Positions 25,026-37,781 of a stretch of DNA of 64,000 bases are shown here, in pieces. Numbering within the stretch: the stretch's first letter is position 1; the number at the start of each line of letters is the position of its first letter. The notes beneath the pieces were generated by a model, which was given only the letters and a program-made list of their open reading frames with translations, was not told the origin of the DNA and did no database searches. The stretch spans positions 5,642,001 through 5,706,000 of the forward strand of contig JANFAH010000001.1 in the NCBI GenBank assembly GCA_024663395.1. Direction: 5' to 3'. The position numbers and the translations under genes were made by a program. This DNA comes from Pisolithus tinctorius (taxonomy: Eukaryota > Basidiomycota > Agaricomycetes > Boletales > Pisolithaceae).

Positions 25026-25755
25026 TCAATCAGTTCGGAATCCCAGTGCTTTCCATTTTCTTGTCCCTTGTGTGTCCCACCTGGAATGGAGGAACTTCCG
25101 TACCCGTTCTTCCGCATCCCGCACAAACTGTTCTGGCATCCAGCGTTCCTTCGCCAAATTCTCTCCGTTAGCAACTGCGATCCTCAACAGTTCGTTGATA
25201 TCTCCCGCGTCTGCTGGTTGTTTGCTCCTGTACCGCCACTCGATGGCTGCCCCATGATGGTCCCAGCATTGCAACTTCAGGCATAACAGCAATAACAGGG
25301 GTGCCACCGGCAATCCCTTGACTTCTCGAATTTTTGACGTTGCGACACTAGGGATATTCAGTGTGCCGCGCCGCAGTATGTCAACCTTGCATGAACGGCG
25401 GGATCCCGAATATAAACTTGTTGAGAGGGAGAACCACAAGACTTTGTATGTGGCCCAAACATTCTTTGCGTTGACAAGGTAAAACCGAGCATCTCTGCAT
25501 ACGAGACGCGACTTGACAAACTCCGCATCCTCGTCAGTCATGACTGCCATGTCGATATCCTGTGGGTAAGGTGTCCAAGTGAGTGTTTCACTTCTACTCG
25601 TACCAAACGTGACTGACATTGGGAAGTCGGGATGTTCCGTATACTGAACATGCCATCCCTCCTACCAGAAAACAGGGGATCCCGCAAGATCTCAGTATTC
25701 GCACAGTCACTTCGGCGACTTCGTGCAGCTCTTCTCGTGTAGGGGAACCTGACAT
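25026..25755 (-). CDS. Nucleotidyltransferase-fold protein, fungal family of unknown role
   Basis: Two exons (25755-25618 and 25559-25026, intron 25617-25560) give 223 residues. The splice brings together a classic nucleotidyltransferase signature: VGGMACSVYGTSRLPN joined to DIDMAV, that is G-G followed about 13 residues later by D-h-D. A third acidic residue lies downstream in KVDIL. Family members with this hG[GS]...DxD layout transfer nucleotides or act as antitoxin or aminoglycoside-type enzymes. The C-terminal part (LPVAPLLLLLCLKLQCWDHH, then a helical DINELLRIAVANGE) resembles a family found in many copies in mushroom genomes. The substrate is unknown. The exon 2 frame could also be read from an unspliced upstream start, but only the splice restores the GG-DxD motif. 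Confidence 0.72.
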
Positions 25756-28700
25756 GGTTTAAGATATGTTGTTACTTGTGAGGCTTGGGGTTGAGGATGG
25801 ACTGGCCCAGCACCATTTTCAATGGGTTTTGAGAGTCCGATCGACTTCCTTGTATGTTTGCACCCTCTAGGCAGTTCGCGGCACGAGACAAGGCGCGTGT
25901 TTGATGCATGGCGACATATGATATCCGTAACCTTGGGTGAGACGGTAGTTCCGCGGATATGATAAGAAATTGACTGTGGGTCTTGCGTCGCTCCCTGATG
26001 GCTGACGATGGGCTACAAACAAACAGCACGTCAGATACAAGATGTTGCTAGGGCAGAAAGCCTTCGTTACCTCAGGAATTCGAGAAGACGGTAGGGTCAG
26101 AACACCATTTTGTCAGATGCAATGCTGCAAGTCTTGACAGTTACCTGTTAGTTATGCTCGCTTCTCGGAGACCCCGATGGAGCGTCTCTTCACAACAGTG
26201 CGTCTTTGCATTACCATGGGAAACTGAAGGCTGCTAAGTAACTCTAGATGTCGCAATCACAGTCGCCGCCACACCTGAGTTTCGAAGCGATTCTTGAACT
26301 CCTCGATGATACATATATTGGATAGTAATGGGTGATACGTGAGTGCCCACCTCTTTGCACTTCGAAAGGGATCGGTCATGTACCTCTGGGAGTGTGGAAC
26401 GCATTAACGTAAGAACCAGTAGCTTTGCATCCACTTCCTTCGCCCACTGACATTCCACTCTATGCGTATTTATCAGAGGCCAGAAAATTGGTGGCTGCTG
26501 TACCTCTCAACTAACATGCCATCCTTTCATAGGTCAGCACAATGGATATCTCTGTAAGACACCTTGGTTCCATTAGCCACAGACAGGATAACTTTTTTCA
26601 CATGCTGTTAGGTACGGTCTCTGTCTTTTCTTCCGTATCCAAGCGCTCGGAGGAACTCCGGTTAAATGAGGTTGTCGTATCGAATAGGCAACCTCCCTGT
26701 GAGTTTGCCTACGTATTAATTCTGAGGTACTAGGTTGCTCCGTCTCTGTTTCCAGTAGACCAGCCTTGGTGTTATATCAGAGCGCCAAAGCTGATACTTC
26801 GCGCCGCCGGCTTAGGCCACAGGGACAGCCACCGTATTCCCTAACAAAGTGGGATATGCACGAACTATCTACTTTTTTTTCTTTCAAACTATCAATTACT
26901 ACCGTGAGATGGGAACATAAATTGCAAAACGGTGTTCCAGGATGCGTAAGCAATCTTAGGCTATTGGGACCTTTTGTAATTATGCTCTCTCGTGGCGAAC
27001 CTCTGCCATATATACATCGTTGTAATAGCTTACGGAGTGATACTTGCAATTCCCACCTGTATGCTATTATAATGAATATGATGGAAGACAGATGGCGCTC
27101 AGGCGGGTCCTTTCACAGTTTTCCAGACACCATACTGATTTCTGATGTGGTGTCCTTTGGGTTCAGGATTGCCGGCGTCGTGCCTGGAAACCATGTACAA
27201 AGTCGGGTTATCCCGAAACGAGATGCTGTGCTAAGGCATTGTAGTTCGACCGTCCACGGTGGTATTGTCCTCCGTCATTGCCATCAGGCAACTTGTATTG
27301 CAAGGACCCAAGCTACCCTACGCCAAGGTGAGCGAGTTACATCCACCAACTGGAATTACATACGTGACAAGGACTATGTAAGATATTTTCGGCAGTCCTT
27401 TGCGGTTCACTGTCAATGTAACTAAGTTTAGATGGGCCACTATCTCCAAGAAGCGCAATTCCCTGTTGATCCGAGCTATTCAGCTGGACCTAAATCAAGT
27501 GGATTTCGACGGCCGGGGAAGCTTTAGGCCTTTTATGGTTTCGAATGGAACTTCTATCAGATAGCTTCGACGTTACATTGCACAGAGCAGGTGAGCGGTA
27601 CTTGCTTTATAAGTCTTATCAAGCAGATTAAGTGGCATTTCAATCAATTCGACTAACTCTATCTACGTGTGGGAGAAATTTTTATCGTGCACTCCAATTT
27701 ACCTAGCACTGACACGGACGAACGCATGGTAAAGTAATGATAAGTTCTGATACGGTACCAAACTAGCGGATCGACTCAGCACGATTTGTTGGGAGTCTTC
27801 TATTCGCGGTGACGCCGGCGGCCCTTGTTGTGAGTAATGTGGGTGTAATTCTAGGCTCTGATCCTGATCTGGTTCTGATATTTCAAAGTACACAGGTGCT
27901 ACTCATGACACAAACTTCTCCCGCTATGCTGCAGGTACAAAAAAAGCGATGCCTGAGCTTGCTTGACCCTGTACATAGCAGTCAAGCCATACGTAACGGT
28001 GGTTCTGCTCACAGTGATATTTCGGCAACTCAGTCCGATGTGATGCTGTGGCGTTAGCCTCCTACATAGAGCAGGCCAGAGCGTTTATCAGAATTACCCA
28101 GCGACGTCATCAAGGTCGCATATGAGGTTTCCTCTCTCTCACTGTTTTTCTCCAATTCTTATGCTATTTCCTTCCGGGTAACTTTCCAGACTGCGACCCC
28201 CTAACACTGCTCCACTGCCAAATGAAAAGATATGATATCGCTATAACACAACTAGGAACTCCAAGAAACGAATTGTTAGATGGACCAACGCGCATCAATA
28301 CAACAACTCCGGCGAACCGGGCGGAAGACACGCAAGGTGTGAGAACCAGGAGCGAGGAAATGTTAACGAATTGTAACAGTCATCGTGTACTGGTTACGTA
28401 GATATAAAATGTAAAGTGACGATGATCTGCTGTGTAAGCGCTCGCTGATACGACAGATGAATATTGAGTAGTCTGACGATGGAAACAGTGGAAGGGAAAT
28501 TGGTGGAAGAAAAGTCAAAGACGGGCAGAAGAAATCAATGAACAGCGGTAGTAAGTAGTAATGTGGTCCTCCAAGCGAAGCGATATTGGTGATGGTACAT
28601 TTTAGTATGAGATGCTTAGTGTTGTTGACAAGTTGAATCAAGGCGGGGAAATAAGAGCTCGGTATGACTGCCACTGAATTCTACGAATCTTTGGTCAGCT

Positions 28701-29178
28701 TTTCAAGTGGGTAGATTGGATCGCATGTTGGTGTCTCATGTAGGCTCGGGGGGCCGTCGATGCACGTCGTTCAGCGTTGTCATGAGGATCGGGTGAGAAA
28801 CCAAAACGAGAGACACGGCATGTCACGCCGTGGTCTACCAGTGACCCGCACAGAGAGAGGAAGGTGCGCGAGATAATATAAGAGACCAGGAGAAGGGTTG
28901 AAAGTGCGATGAATCGAGTGAAGGTGCATGGAGTATCAGTTGTCACCGCAATCTGGTGCGAGGGTCATACAGAAATCCATAATAATCAGGAATCGTGTAG
29001 GCATGTCTGTCCATCATGGACGGGTCTGGACGGAGCGTGTAAGTGGAGACCGGGGGACAAGAACAGAGAGGGATCGGCAGCGTTTCACGGAAACAAGCAA
29101 CGGCAGTGAACGCAAGGAGGGTATAGCGGGAATCGAGAACCTAGGGAGGCCACGCCAGGATCACATCTTGTCATAATG
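25756..29178. other. Gene-poor interval of about 3.4 kb
   Basis: No gene is supported here. The longest frame (plus strand, ending 27425) lacks an ATG at its beginning and any known motif. A minus-strand frame at 28695-28946 starts with ATG or a near start and has one hydrophobic N-terminal segment (FIALSTLLLVSYIISRTFL), so it could be a small membrane or secreted protein, but support is weak. The interval may be a long promoter plus decayed sequence. Confidence 0.35.
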
Positions 29179-31874
29179 TCATATTTCCATATCCCCTCCT
29201 TCCCTGCTTCCGCCAACACCAACGCCATTAATGCCGATTGCCATCCCTCCCCGCAGACGGCTTACACTCCGCCCGATCCCTGTTGTCCTCTCTGGTAAGC
29301 CTCTCTCGCGCTGTCTACCCCTCCTCTCTTGCTCCCCCTCATGTTCCAGTTCGACTTCCTGTAAACAGGCCAACCCCTCCCGTTGGTCTAGTTGTTTGTA
29401 TCGCGAGCCGCGCCGCTGATGACAGGGCCTTACAGCTCGTTGCTGCACGTCCTCGACGTCCATGTCGCCACCCCATTCATACTTGTCGTCCAGGCCACCT
29501 TCCTCGCGGCCGTCAATAGTCCCCTTCACGTTCCCATTTTCGTTCCCGTGCTCTCTGTGTGTAGCGGGCGGCTGTGAAAGCGATCCTCGCAACGTGGCAA
29601 GTTCTCGCTCGAGCGCGCGGTTCTGCTCTTCAAGATCTCGACCCCTAGAAGCCTGCACAAACACAAGCTGCTGGAGATAGCGGATGTACTCGACCGACTA
29701 GAAACCACGAATTAGTGCCGAATAGCAAGGGAAAATACGGCAGACACAAGCGAGCCATGCACGTAAATGGAAAAATAAAACCGCATAGTGCATCGTCACC
29801 GTAAGCAACCCGACCTCAAAATCTAGGCTCACCTTCCGTAAAATCATGCCCTTGTTCGCTTTGATTGTTATCTGATCCCCACTCGCGGTGGAAGCCGTGC
29901 CATTCGTAGGGATCGTCCCGTTTGCAGAAGATGGAGGCAAGGAATGGGAACCATTTGCTGTTGGCGTGTTTCCGTTGCCGTTGACATGACCTTGCAACCC
30001 GCCGTGACCTGTTGTAAATGGAATCAATTCATAGGCCCGCTCTCGCGCAACGAACCAACGTACCGTCTTCACCGTCCTCTGCGGGATCCTTTTTCAACGT
30101 GCCCATACCGGCGCTTTCTTCCGGGAGGTCTGGAAGGGTGTCTATCCCATCTGATGGAAGAACGTGCATGCCTACAATTGAAAATACGTAATCATTACAG
30201 TATGACGAAATTGATTGATCGACCAAAAGTTAGCGCCAACAAATCGTAGAATCTAAAGCAGACATACCACAATCGCCGAACAAGTTCATATTGAATGGAT
30301 CGTCGCCGACAGCCATCCCAAAGGACATTCCCGTCGGTGACGACGTCGTTGGAGAGAGCGCGGTTGAAACGACCAAGGGGGCTGAGCACGCACGCACGGC
30401 CAAGTCCCGCAGATTTCAATTGAGATATTGTTTGAGCGAAGCGAAGTACGTCAGCACGGCCCGCGAACTAGATGAAAGACCACTTACTGTCACACTCGAA
30501 CAAGACGCCAGGAATGAGGCCTGCAAGTTCACCGATCCGTTCGTTGATATTGTCCCGTCTCCTTCTTTCCACTGCGTTATGAGACTCTCGTCGTTTTCGA
30601 CGTTTCTCTGACAGCTGATTGTCAGGGTACGAGTCCGGTTGTTTTGGGGCGGAAGCTAATCCGCTCGCTGCGGGTGTCATCTTTGTAGACGAAGGGGAAG
30701 ACACTGAATGAGATCCGGGATGGAGTGGACCGCCAGAAAGCGGGACGCCTACGGTCGCGGGTAAACTGGAAGGATGGACGGAGCAAGGTGTACCCATAGG
30801 CACGGCAGACATGTTTAACCCGTTGGTGACGGCGATGCCGCCGAAGGCATCGACATCGGAAGGGGAGATGCCCAAACTGGTCGGAGTCCCGGGACGAGGT
30901 GGAGGGGCAGAATTGTACGTGTAATACGGGGAAGAGGGCGATGCATAAGTTCCGAATTGACCGTGATTTGGAATGTTACTGTTGTGGTGAGATCCATAGC
31001 CGAAGGAGTGGGAGAGGCTTTCGGGAGTGGGAAGGTTGTAATCACAAGGGTGGACCGCTGCTGTTGAGATGTTTGGTGTTTGGGCCTGACCAGGGACGAA
31101 GAAGCCGCCCATGGCGGTGGATCCGCGACCTGGGATAAGGATGGCATGAGGGCGGGGTGGAGGAGAGGTGCTGCTGACATGAGAGGAGATGGAGCTCGCG
31201 CGTCTGTCCCTGCGTACAGCGGCAGCCCTGGCTGGACCCACAGATGGAGCGCGGGATCGTGAACGGGAGCGATGAGAGGGAGAGGGAGTGTGCCTGAATT
31301 GGGAGAGGTGGGAAGAAGGGTCTGTGTGTGTGTCGAAGCGCATGGCAGAGTTGAGAGGGGCCCCGGTGGTGTTGAAGTGGCCAGAGTGTGTCTGGAGGGG
31401 CACGTCGGGTTGGGAGGGATACATGTCAGTGGCTGAAGACGAGGAGCGGGCAAAAGCAAAAGGGTGGGGAGGGTGGTGTGAGGTGGTAGGGTGGGCAGAT
31501 ATGTCGAATATATTATGACTGTATGGTTCTTCATAGGTGTTTGGGGAGTGTGGTTGGGCTGACGAAGACAGGTGAGAGTGGGGATCGATCAGACTCGCGA
31601 GCTCGTCTGCGATGTCGACGGCAGCAGAGGTTGGGGTCGCATTTTGATTTGCATGGTGAGAGGGGAACTTGCGGAAGGCGTCGTGGATGTAGGAGACGCT
31701 GCTGTTGTGCATGAACGAGGACGAGGGGGTGGCGTCTGGAGGCGGGGATGTCGGGGAGGGATCGGATCCTGGCGAGTTGGAAGCGTTGCTGTTGGCTGGC
31801 GAGGGTAGCTGGAATCCTTCCTGCCTGACTATGCCGATGGGCCCTGCACTCCCCGTCGTCGTCGCATATGCCAT
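29179..31874 (-). CDS. bHLH-leucine zipper-type transcription factor, RTG3/USF-like
   Basis: A nuclear DNA-binding regulator expected to bind E-box or R-box sites. Five exons (31874-30488, 30381-30268, 30171-30064, 30008-29833, 29697-29179) join in frame to 767 residues. A roughly 450-residue Ser/Pro/His-rich activation-type region precedes the basic region and helix 1 (KRRRESHNAVERRRRDNI-type, ERIGELAGLIPGVLF). Helix 2 is encoded in the last two exons (KANKGMILRKSVEYIRYLQQ) and runs into a coiled coil (LEEQNRALERELATLRG). The His-Glu-Arg contact residues of the basic region are present. About 126 residues lie between helix 1 and helix 2, encoded mainly by three small exons; this loop is 5-20 residues in most bHLH proteins. 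I chose the ATG at 31874 (MAYATTTG), as the open frame upstream has no conserved content. Closest by memory are yeast RTG3 and vertebrate USF/MITF types. Confidence 0.88.
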
Positions 31875-33927
31875 GTTTCGCAGCTTGCAACCACTACCAG
31901 ATGGGCAAGAAGAAAATAGGATGTGTAAATAACAAACCCCCCGCACTTGGTTGTCTTCGGGGTCTCAGTTTCCACAACAAGGCACGGACCATCGCATCAT
32001 CATACATACCATCATTTAAGTACTGTTAAGTGCAATGCAAAACGTGAATGTAATATCACCCTTTGACTGATGGCAGCATCGCTCCAGCCCTCACCACCGC
32101 CATCCCACTCGGTCCCGCGATCCAGCTGTGGGTCTCCCTCTGCCATGAGGGGTGCGGTGTCCAACTATGGAAAATACATGCCTGAAACGGGGTCTCATCG
32201 CGCCAAGTATAACCCTTGCGGTGCTTACATATTTACATATTATGTATACAGTATAAAGAAAAGCCGAAACCCTCCGACGCGGCATCCCAAGCTGTGCTGC
32301 CGGTCTGCGCCTATCGTCCTCGGACACTAATCCCCACACTGGATGCGCGCCAATCAGTCGACAGGTCTGGGAACTGTCTTCGAAACGTTCCACTCGGCCG
32401 GCTCCCTGCGTAACTTTCATCTCACTCCGGATCCTGCATGCCCTGTCCAGGCCCTGTCTTCCGAATCACCATTCCCTTTGCAGTCTATGTCTTCCACGCT
32501 ACGGCCCGGCACTCCGTCAAGTATCGGTATCGAGTATGCTCCTTGCGTCCCCCCCCTCGTTCTGTATTTTGTCCGGGTGTGGGTTAGCATCGTGTGCACC
32601 CCCTTCGATCTATCTTCGACCACCTCCGATCCAGACGAGAGCTTCATCGCAGTATCATCGCCGCCAAGAATTTATGTAACTTGTCGCGGCGAATGCCAGC
32701 TATAAGTTGAAGGTTGTCCGGAAACGAAACAGCGGGACCACCACTTACAGCATGAATATGAAATATTGGCATCCAAATACCCATTTGCATAGTACCCACC
32801 CACGAGTTGCGTAGCAGTGCTTCGCCTCGACACTTTGCGGCTTAATTTACTTATTACCCCCAATCGAGTGCACGCCTCAGCTGGCAGCGAGAAGCCACCG
32901 TTCGCAAGATGCCGCATGCCCCCTAAGCCACGATGTGTAGTTCATTCAACTTAACCTATTTCGGGCGTCAGCATCGGGTGGCCTTGTCAACGAACCGCCG
33001 AATGGAGAGCGGGGGCTGAGCGGAAAACCAGGGGCCGTGGAAACGATCGAAATGAACTCTCTTGCCACTGGCCGATTGTGATTGATTGCATGTTGGCCGG
33101 GTGCCACCAGGTCCAGACGCAAGAGGTCGTTCCAATACCCAATCAGCAAGCGAAGGGGCAGATTTAGATGGGAACGAAGTCCATCTTGGCCGATTGATGC
33201 CAACTTCCCTGTACGCAGTCACCGTGCTTGTTGCACATGCCTATTTATGAACCGTGCTGGCGGATATGACGAGTGCGTACGCGCAGCATCGTACGAGTGA
33301 TAATGAAGGTCGGCTCCATTCTCCGACGAATCGACATCATAGGGAACTTGAGCGGGTGTTCGTACAGTACATACGTTCTCCTCACCAGGCATGGTCCCGT
33401 TCCGGGAAAGCGGCCAGAAACACGCTGCTGATGGCCTTTCGTAAGACAAGCTGTAAATCCTGAGTAAAGAAACGCCGCTATCGCAGACTACTATTTCGGC
33501 TGCCTACTATCAGAACAAATGGAGAACAGGAAGAGACCAGGCTCATGGGGCTGTCAGATACCCCACACACGCGATGGGTTTATTCAAGTGCTCGATGCAG
33601 TTGGACTTTAAAGCTGTTTTGCTTCCGGGCTGCAAGGTACATACCACCTGCCTGTGATGACACGGACGGACTGATCAGTGCGTCGATTTAGCCCCGAAAT
33701 GCAACTGCGCAGTATCTCCTGTTAGGACATGGATCCCAAGCACAGTTCAAGGGGGCGAAGCTGCCACGCCGGGATTTTGGCGTGAACAGCCAATACTCCT
33801 GGCTGAAGCACTGTCTGCGGTGAGGCTGACCATGGTATAATATTAGTTCCCTCGAGTACGCAAATACAAGCGTCATTACTGACGAAAACTGGACAAACGA
33901 AGCATCTACCCCATGCAGCGCGTAACT
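31875..33927. other. Long upstream region of the bHLH gene
   Basis: About 2 kb without a supported gene. It contains only short overlapping open frames on both strands and is presumably the promoter and 5' UTR of the bHLH gene. Such long upstream regions are common for regulatory genes. Confidence 0.4.
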
Positions 33928-34218
33928 CTACCGTATATCCGATCCTGATCCTCTCACCAGCCCTATTCGAACGGCAAGTCTCCGTGCTTGCCGCGCTTCC
34001 ATGAGCCTTGAACGCAGGAGCGCAATGACCAGAGAGGTCGTGGCAAAGAACAAATTACACCCTACGAATTCATAAAAGTCTCTGCGTTCTTGCGCAGGGA
34101 TGCGGCCGCACGATTGCCAAGCGGGTGTCTCGCCCTTGCTGGGAACGGGGAGTGATGTGGATGTCGGATGTGGATACCACGTATGAATGGGATCGGGATC
34201 AGGAGCGGAGCAGTGCAT
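33928..34218 (-). CDS. Small putative single-pass membrane protein
   Basis: An ATG-started 96-residue frame. The N-terminal half is Pro/His-rich. After ERRDFYEFVGC comes one hydrophobic stretch (NLFFATTSLVIALLRSR), then a strongly basic tail (RQARRLAVRIGLVRGSG). This fits a small tail-anchored or mitochondrial inner-membrane protein. I cannot name the family. It is divergent from SRP19, with about 350 bp between the starts. The orderly domain layout favours a real gene, but without comparative data it remains tentative. Confidence 0.5.
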   Translation of the reverse strand: MHCSAPDPDPIHTWYPHPTSTSLPVPSKGETPAWQSCGRIPAQERRDFYEFVGCNLFFATTSLVIALLRSRLMEARQARRLAVRIGLVRGSGSDIR

Positions 34219-34568
34219 GAGGCGGCGGTTGCCAAATGGCTGGCAGAAGGGTTCGTGTAGCTAACAGGACATCAGATACTCCCTATGCGAAAAAGTTGAA
34301 CTGACTGCGTCGGCGGGACAAGGTTCACATTCTCCGAATGGCCTACAGACCAACGTTGGTTGGGGTTCGTACGTCGTCGTGGGGGATTCTTGTGCCGCAA
34401 CAAGTCGTAGACAGAATGACAAAAACATAAACCTGCATGATCAGACCAGCTCAGCAACTTTCTGGACAGGGTGCAGGCAGGACGTACGGAATGAACTTGA
34501 CCATGGAAGTGCGTGGGAACACTGAATCAGTCGACCCCGACGACTTTGAACTTGGATCCAACAGAAAC

Positions 34569-35607
34569 ATGTCTCGACGAACAGCAGCCATCGAGGAATT
34601 CGACGACGACACAGACCTTCCACTGCCATCTCGGCCTCTTCTCGGCACTGGCTCTCGCACCGCCATTCTCGAGGAGATTTCCACCTCGGATGACCAGGAC
34701 AGCTCCGTCGAGGATGACGACGACAACGACGGAGGCACAGCGCCAGGACCTGGCTCGTCCTTTAGGTCTGCACCATCCACAATCTCCGATGCACTACCTT
34801 CGAATACTATCACAGACATCACGCCGTATAAGCAGTACGTTCTCATCCACCTTCTCACAGCGTCCGTCGCGGGGCCTGACAAGGTCTCCTGCAAAGTTGG
34901 GCATGTATATATCCTATTTATATAGACGCAAAACGTCCATACGGAAACGGAGAACGCAGGATCGCACGGGAAAAGAGCGTGTGGTGGCCTCTCAGTAAGG
35001 ACATCGCGGACGCGACAAACCGTCTCGGGCTAGGCACTATACACGAAGTTAACAAAGTCCATCCACGGGACTGGGAGAACCCAGGACGCGTTCGTGTTCA
35101 ATGGAAGAAAGACGGCAGGTTAATCAACAATGCCATTGGCACGAGTGAGTCCACGGAACCCTCCCGTCCTCCCAATGTTTATCCACACGGTCCGTAGAGA
35201 GGCAATTGTTGGAGATGATATCGTTACAGATACAGCGGATCAAACCCGACAACATTCCACGACCGCCGTACACGGTGTCGGCCCTACAGCCCACCACACT
35301 GGCAGCTCCCGTAGCCAAGGCACCTACTTCGAACAAGGGAAAGCAGCCAGTCAAGTCGAAGACGGGCACAGCTGCCGCTCTGCAGCCCCAGAAGCCTAAG
35401 TCGCAACGCTCGCCTGTGCCCCCTGAGCCTCACCCGCCGCTCGCGAGCAGACTACCCGCATATTCACCAGCATTACCCACGGGAGTGTTGATCGAGACGG
35501 TGAAAGCTGGCATGAACGCGCCAGATCAAGGCGCTGGACTGGGCCCTGGAATGGCTGGAGGGAGCATGCAGAAAGGCAAACGAAAAGTGATCAGAATGAG
35601 AGGATAG
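34569..35607 (+). CDS. SEC65: Signal recognition particle subunit SRP19/Sec65
   Basis: Binds SRP RNA and helps assemble the SRP S domain for co-translational targeting to the ER. Exons 34569-34834, 34897-35144 and 35198-35607 join in frame to 307 residues. The conserved core starts after the first splice (HWACIYPIYIDAKRPYGNGE, then RRIAREKSVWWPL) and continues with DIADATNRLGLGTIHEVNKV, HPRDWENPGRVRVQWKKDG and KRQLLEMISLQIQ. As in other fungal Sec65 proteins, it has an acidic N-terminal extension (IEEFDDDTDLPLPSRP, then DDDDNDGG) and a long Pro/Ala/Lys-rich tail ending GKRKVIRMRG. I prefer MSRRTAAIEEF at 34569; in-frame ATGs at 34437 and 34491 could add up to 44 residues. The gene is intact. 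Confidence 0.93.
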
Positions 35608-35715
35608 TAGCTTGAGGCATCCGCAAATACATGTACATGTACTACTCTGCAAGGTTGTACCAGTCAAGTCACATTATCAATAGCACCTTTATAACGTTCG
35701 ACTACATCAACGGCT

Positions 35716-36588
35716 ATGATGACACCTCATCACACCCATAACCCAGAGTCAGATTCAGACGACGACCCTGACTACGTACCTCCAGCAGACGGTACCCTAC
35801 AACTTCTATTCGCGCTATAAGACAGTCTCATTCCAATTTCTCGCCAGAGGCTGACAGCTCAGAGAACGAAAGCGAAAATAAGGACATAGGCCAGAAGTTA
35901 CCCGCTGAGAAAGAGGAAGACGCTGATCAGAAGAAGTAAGCTATCCCTCGAGGCCGACGACTGGCCATCAACATCTAACCGTAGCAGAGAGCGTGGCGCG
36001 CTATGGGCTAGTTTCCAAGCATCGGTCTCTACCCCCACACCGCCAGCAAAGGAGCAGGAACCCCCCCAGGAGCTGGTGAAAATTGAAAGGCGATATCTAT
36101 TCGCAGGGAAGCATGTAACGTGGGTGCATAGTGGCGTCACGTATATCACCCGATGAGACTGGGACTGACGTGTGTTTAGAGAAGTCGTTGAGGTTCCTGC
36201 AGGATCGGAAGAAGCGAAGAAGTGGCAACCACATCAGTCCGACTTCACCGGCGAAAGGGTAGAAGAAGGAAGACCTCTATCTGCTACGCCAGACCCTGCT
36301 TCGAAGTCAACCTCTGGAATACGACCAGGTCCTCGGAAACCTCGCACCACGCTCCCAGCCCTCCCCACGCCAGGTGCTTCGAAAACCAAGAAGATTACTA
36401 CACTCGACAAGTCGGCAATGGACTGGAGGGCTCACGTCGCTTCCCAGTCGAGCGATGCCCAAGACGAGCTCACTGCGAACAGACGCGGAGGTGGTTATCT
36501 GGAGAAAGTCGATTTTTTGCAGAGAGTCCAAGATAGGCGGGAAGATGTACTGGAAGGCTCCAAATCGAACAAACGAAGGAGGATATAG
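35716..36588 (+). CDS. SWC5: SWR1 complex subunit SWC5 (BCNT/CFDP1 family)
   Basis: Part of the SWR1 chromatin remodeller that exchanges H2A for H2A.Z. Four exons (35716-35791, 35848-35935, 35985-36119, 36180-36588) join in frame to 235 residues, close to family size. The N-terminus is acidic (SDSDDDPDYVPPAD, NESENKD), which in this family contacts histones. The C-terminal BCNT domain is clear: KITTLDKSAMDWRAHVASQ, DELTANRRGGGYLEKVDFLQ, RVQDRREDVLEGSKSNKRRR. The short WASFQ element after the third exon start is also typical. It starts only about 110 bp downstream of the SRP19 stop, on the same strand. It is the last host gene before the transposon block. Confidence 0.92.
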
Positions 36589-37781
36589 TCTATGGATTTC
36601 TGGCTGTACGAGATGCAGACAAATGTGATGTATGGTATGACCCATTGATATTCAAGGTTTGAGGGATTCCTCGTACAGAGCATTCCTAAGCATTGAATCT
36701 ACTGATGGACAAGGCAAGTTCCTTGAATAAACCACCTTCTGTCATATCACAGTACTTCCGCGAGGCTTCTCTGAACCGGTGCGTGATTTAATGCTGCCAT
36801 TTTGGCAGGTCGCGGCAGAGGGATATTTGCTCGGCGCATCGCTGGCAAGGCTGTTAACTCTGGTTCTACTCTTCATGCCCAGTATGGTAATGACAAATTG
36901 CATAGGACTACTCGTGAATCCTAATGATATTTCAAGTATGGCTGTCCTGTGTAAGGTAAACGTGTATGATTATTATATGAAGACATGTGTCCCCCGCTCT
37001 GCACTAAGAGTTTAGCCAGTTATCCAGTGTCATGACAATGGCATGAACTGGCTTTGGGATGTATGCTACTAGGCAACTTTCTGCCACTATCAAGTACTTC
37101 ACAGATGGCATCAGACCCTTGGCAGTTGCAGCAGTTTCAGTTTCAACTGTGCCTGGCATCAAATGTTTGTCTTTGCTATCCTGCAAGAGTTAGCCACCTT
37201 CCTTGCCAGTTACTGAGCACAACAAATGTGTCTGTTGTGTGTACCTCTGGTGTGTCTCCAATCCTGTCATTACAAGCTGGATAAAGGAATATGGCATTAC
37301 TGCATCCAATGACATCACTCTTGGGTTTGGGTGCATCAAGCTCAAGAAGGGCAGACCAATATGTGTGTTACTCACCTCCCATAGTATTTGGCATCCACAT
37401 TACTGGGATACTGCAAGTTGAATTCTTACATTGAACCTCACATTGATACATATGTCATGTGAGGTGTATGGTGAGTCCATCCCCTCTGAGATTGAGAAAA
37501 TGAGTTTACTGGATGATCATAATGGCACTTGCATCCTAAAATCCATTGTCACTTGTCTCATAGGTTTATGAATGCCAGTGCAATTTAGTTTCATGCAAAT
37601 AAAGGTAATGATGAATTCACAATAGTACTCCTCCATGAAGCATTCTTGACAAAGCAATATGTCAAGGTGTGCCCAAGAGACATTACATAACTATTTTCTA
37701 CAGGTTTGCACTCAAGATCAGACACCCTCTTGCTTCTCTTAGGCATTACACCTCATCATGGGATGGGAAGGTACACCTGAC
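36589..37781. other. Left flank of the transposon nest, decayed sequence
   Basis: AT-richer sequence with many short frames and no recognisable protein. Its edge at 37777-37781 (CTGAC) is the left copy of the target duplication of the outer gypsy element. The matching right flank is at 57093 onward, so this stretch and 57098-57908 were once contiguous. They probably come from an older repeat, since neither side shows host coding sequence. Confidence 0.4.

Noticed and set aside
26766..27425. 219-codon open frame on the plus strand
   Set aside because: It begins at a TTG, has no motif, an odd Ser/His/Arg/Cys-rich composition and no codon or splice support. Probably chance.
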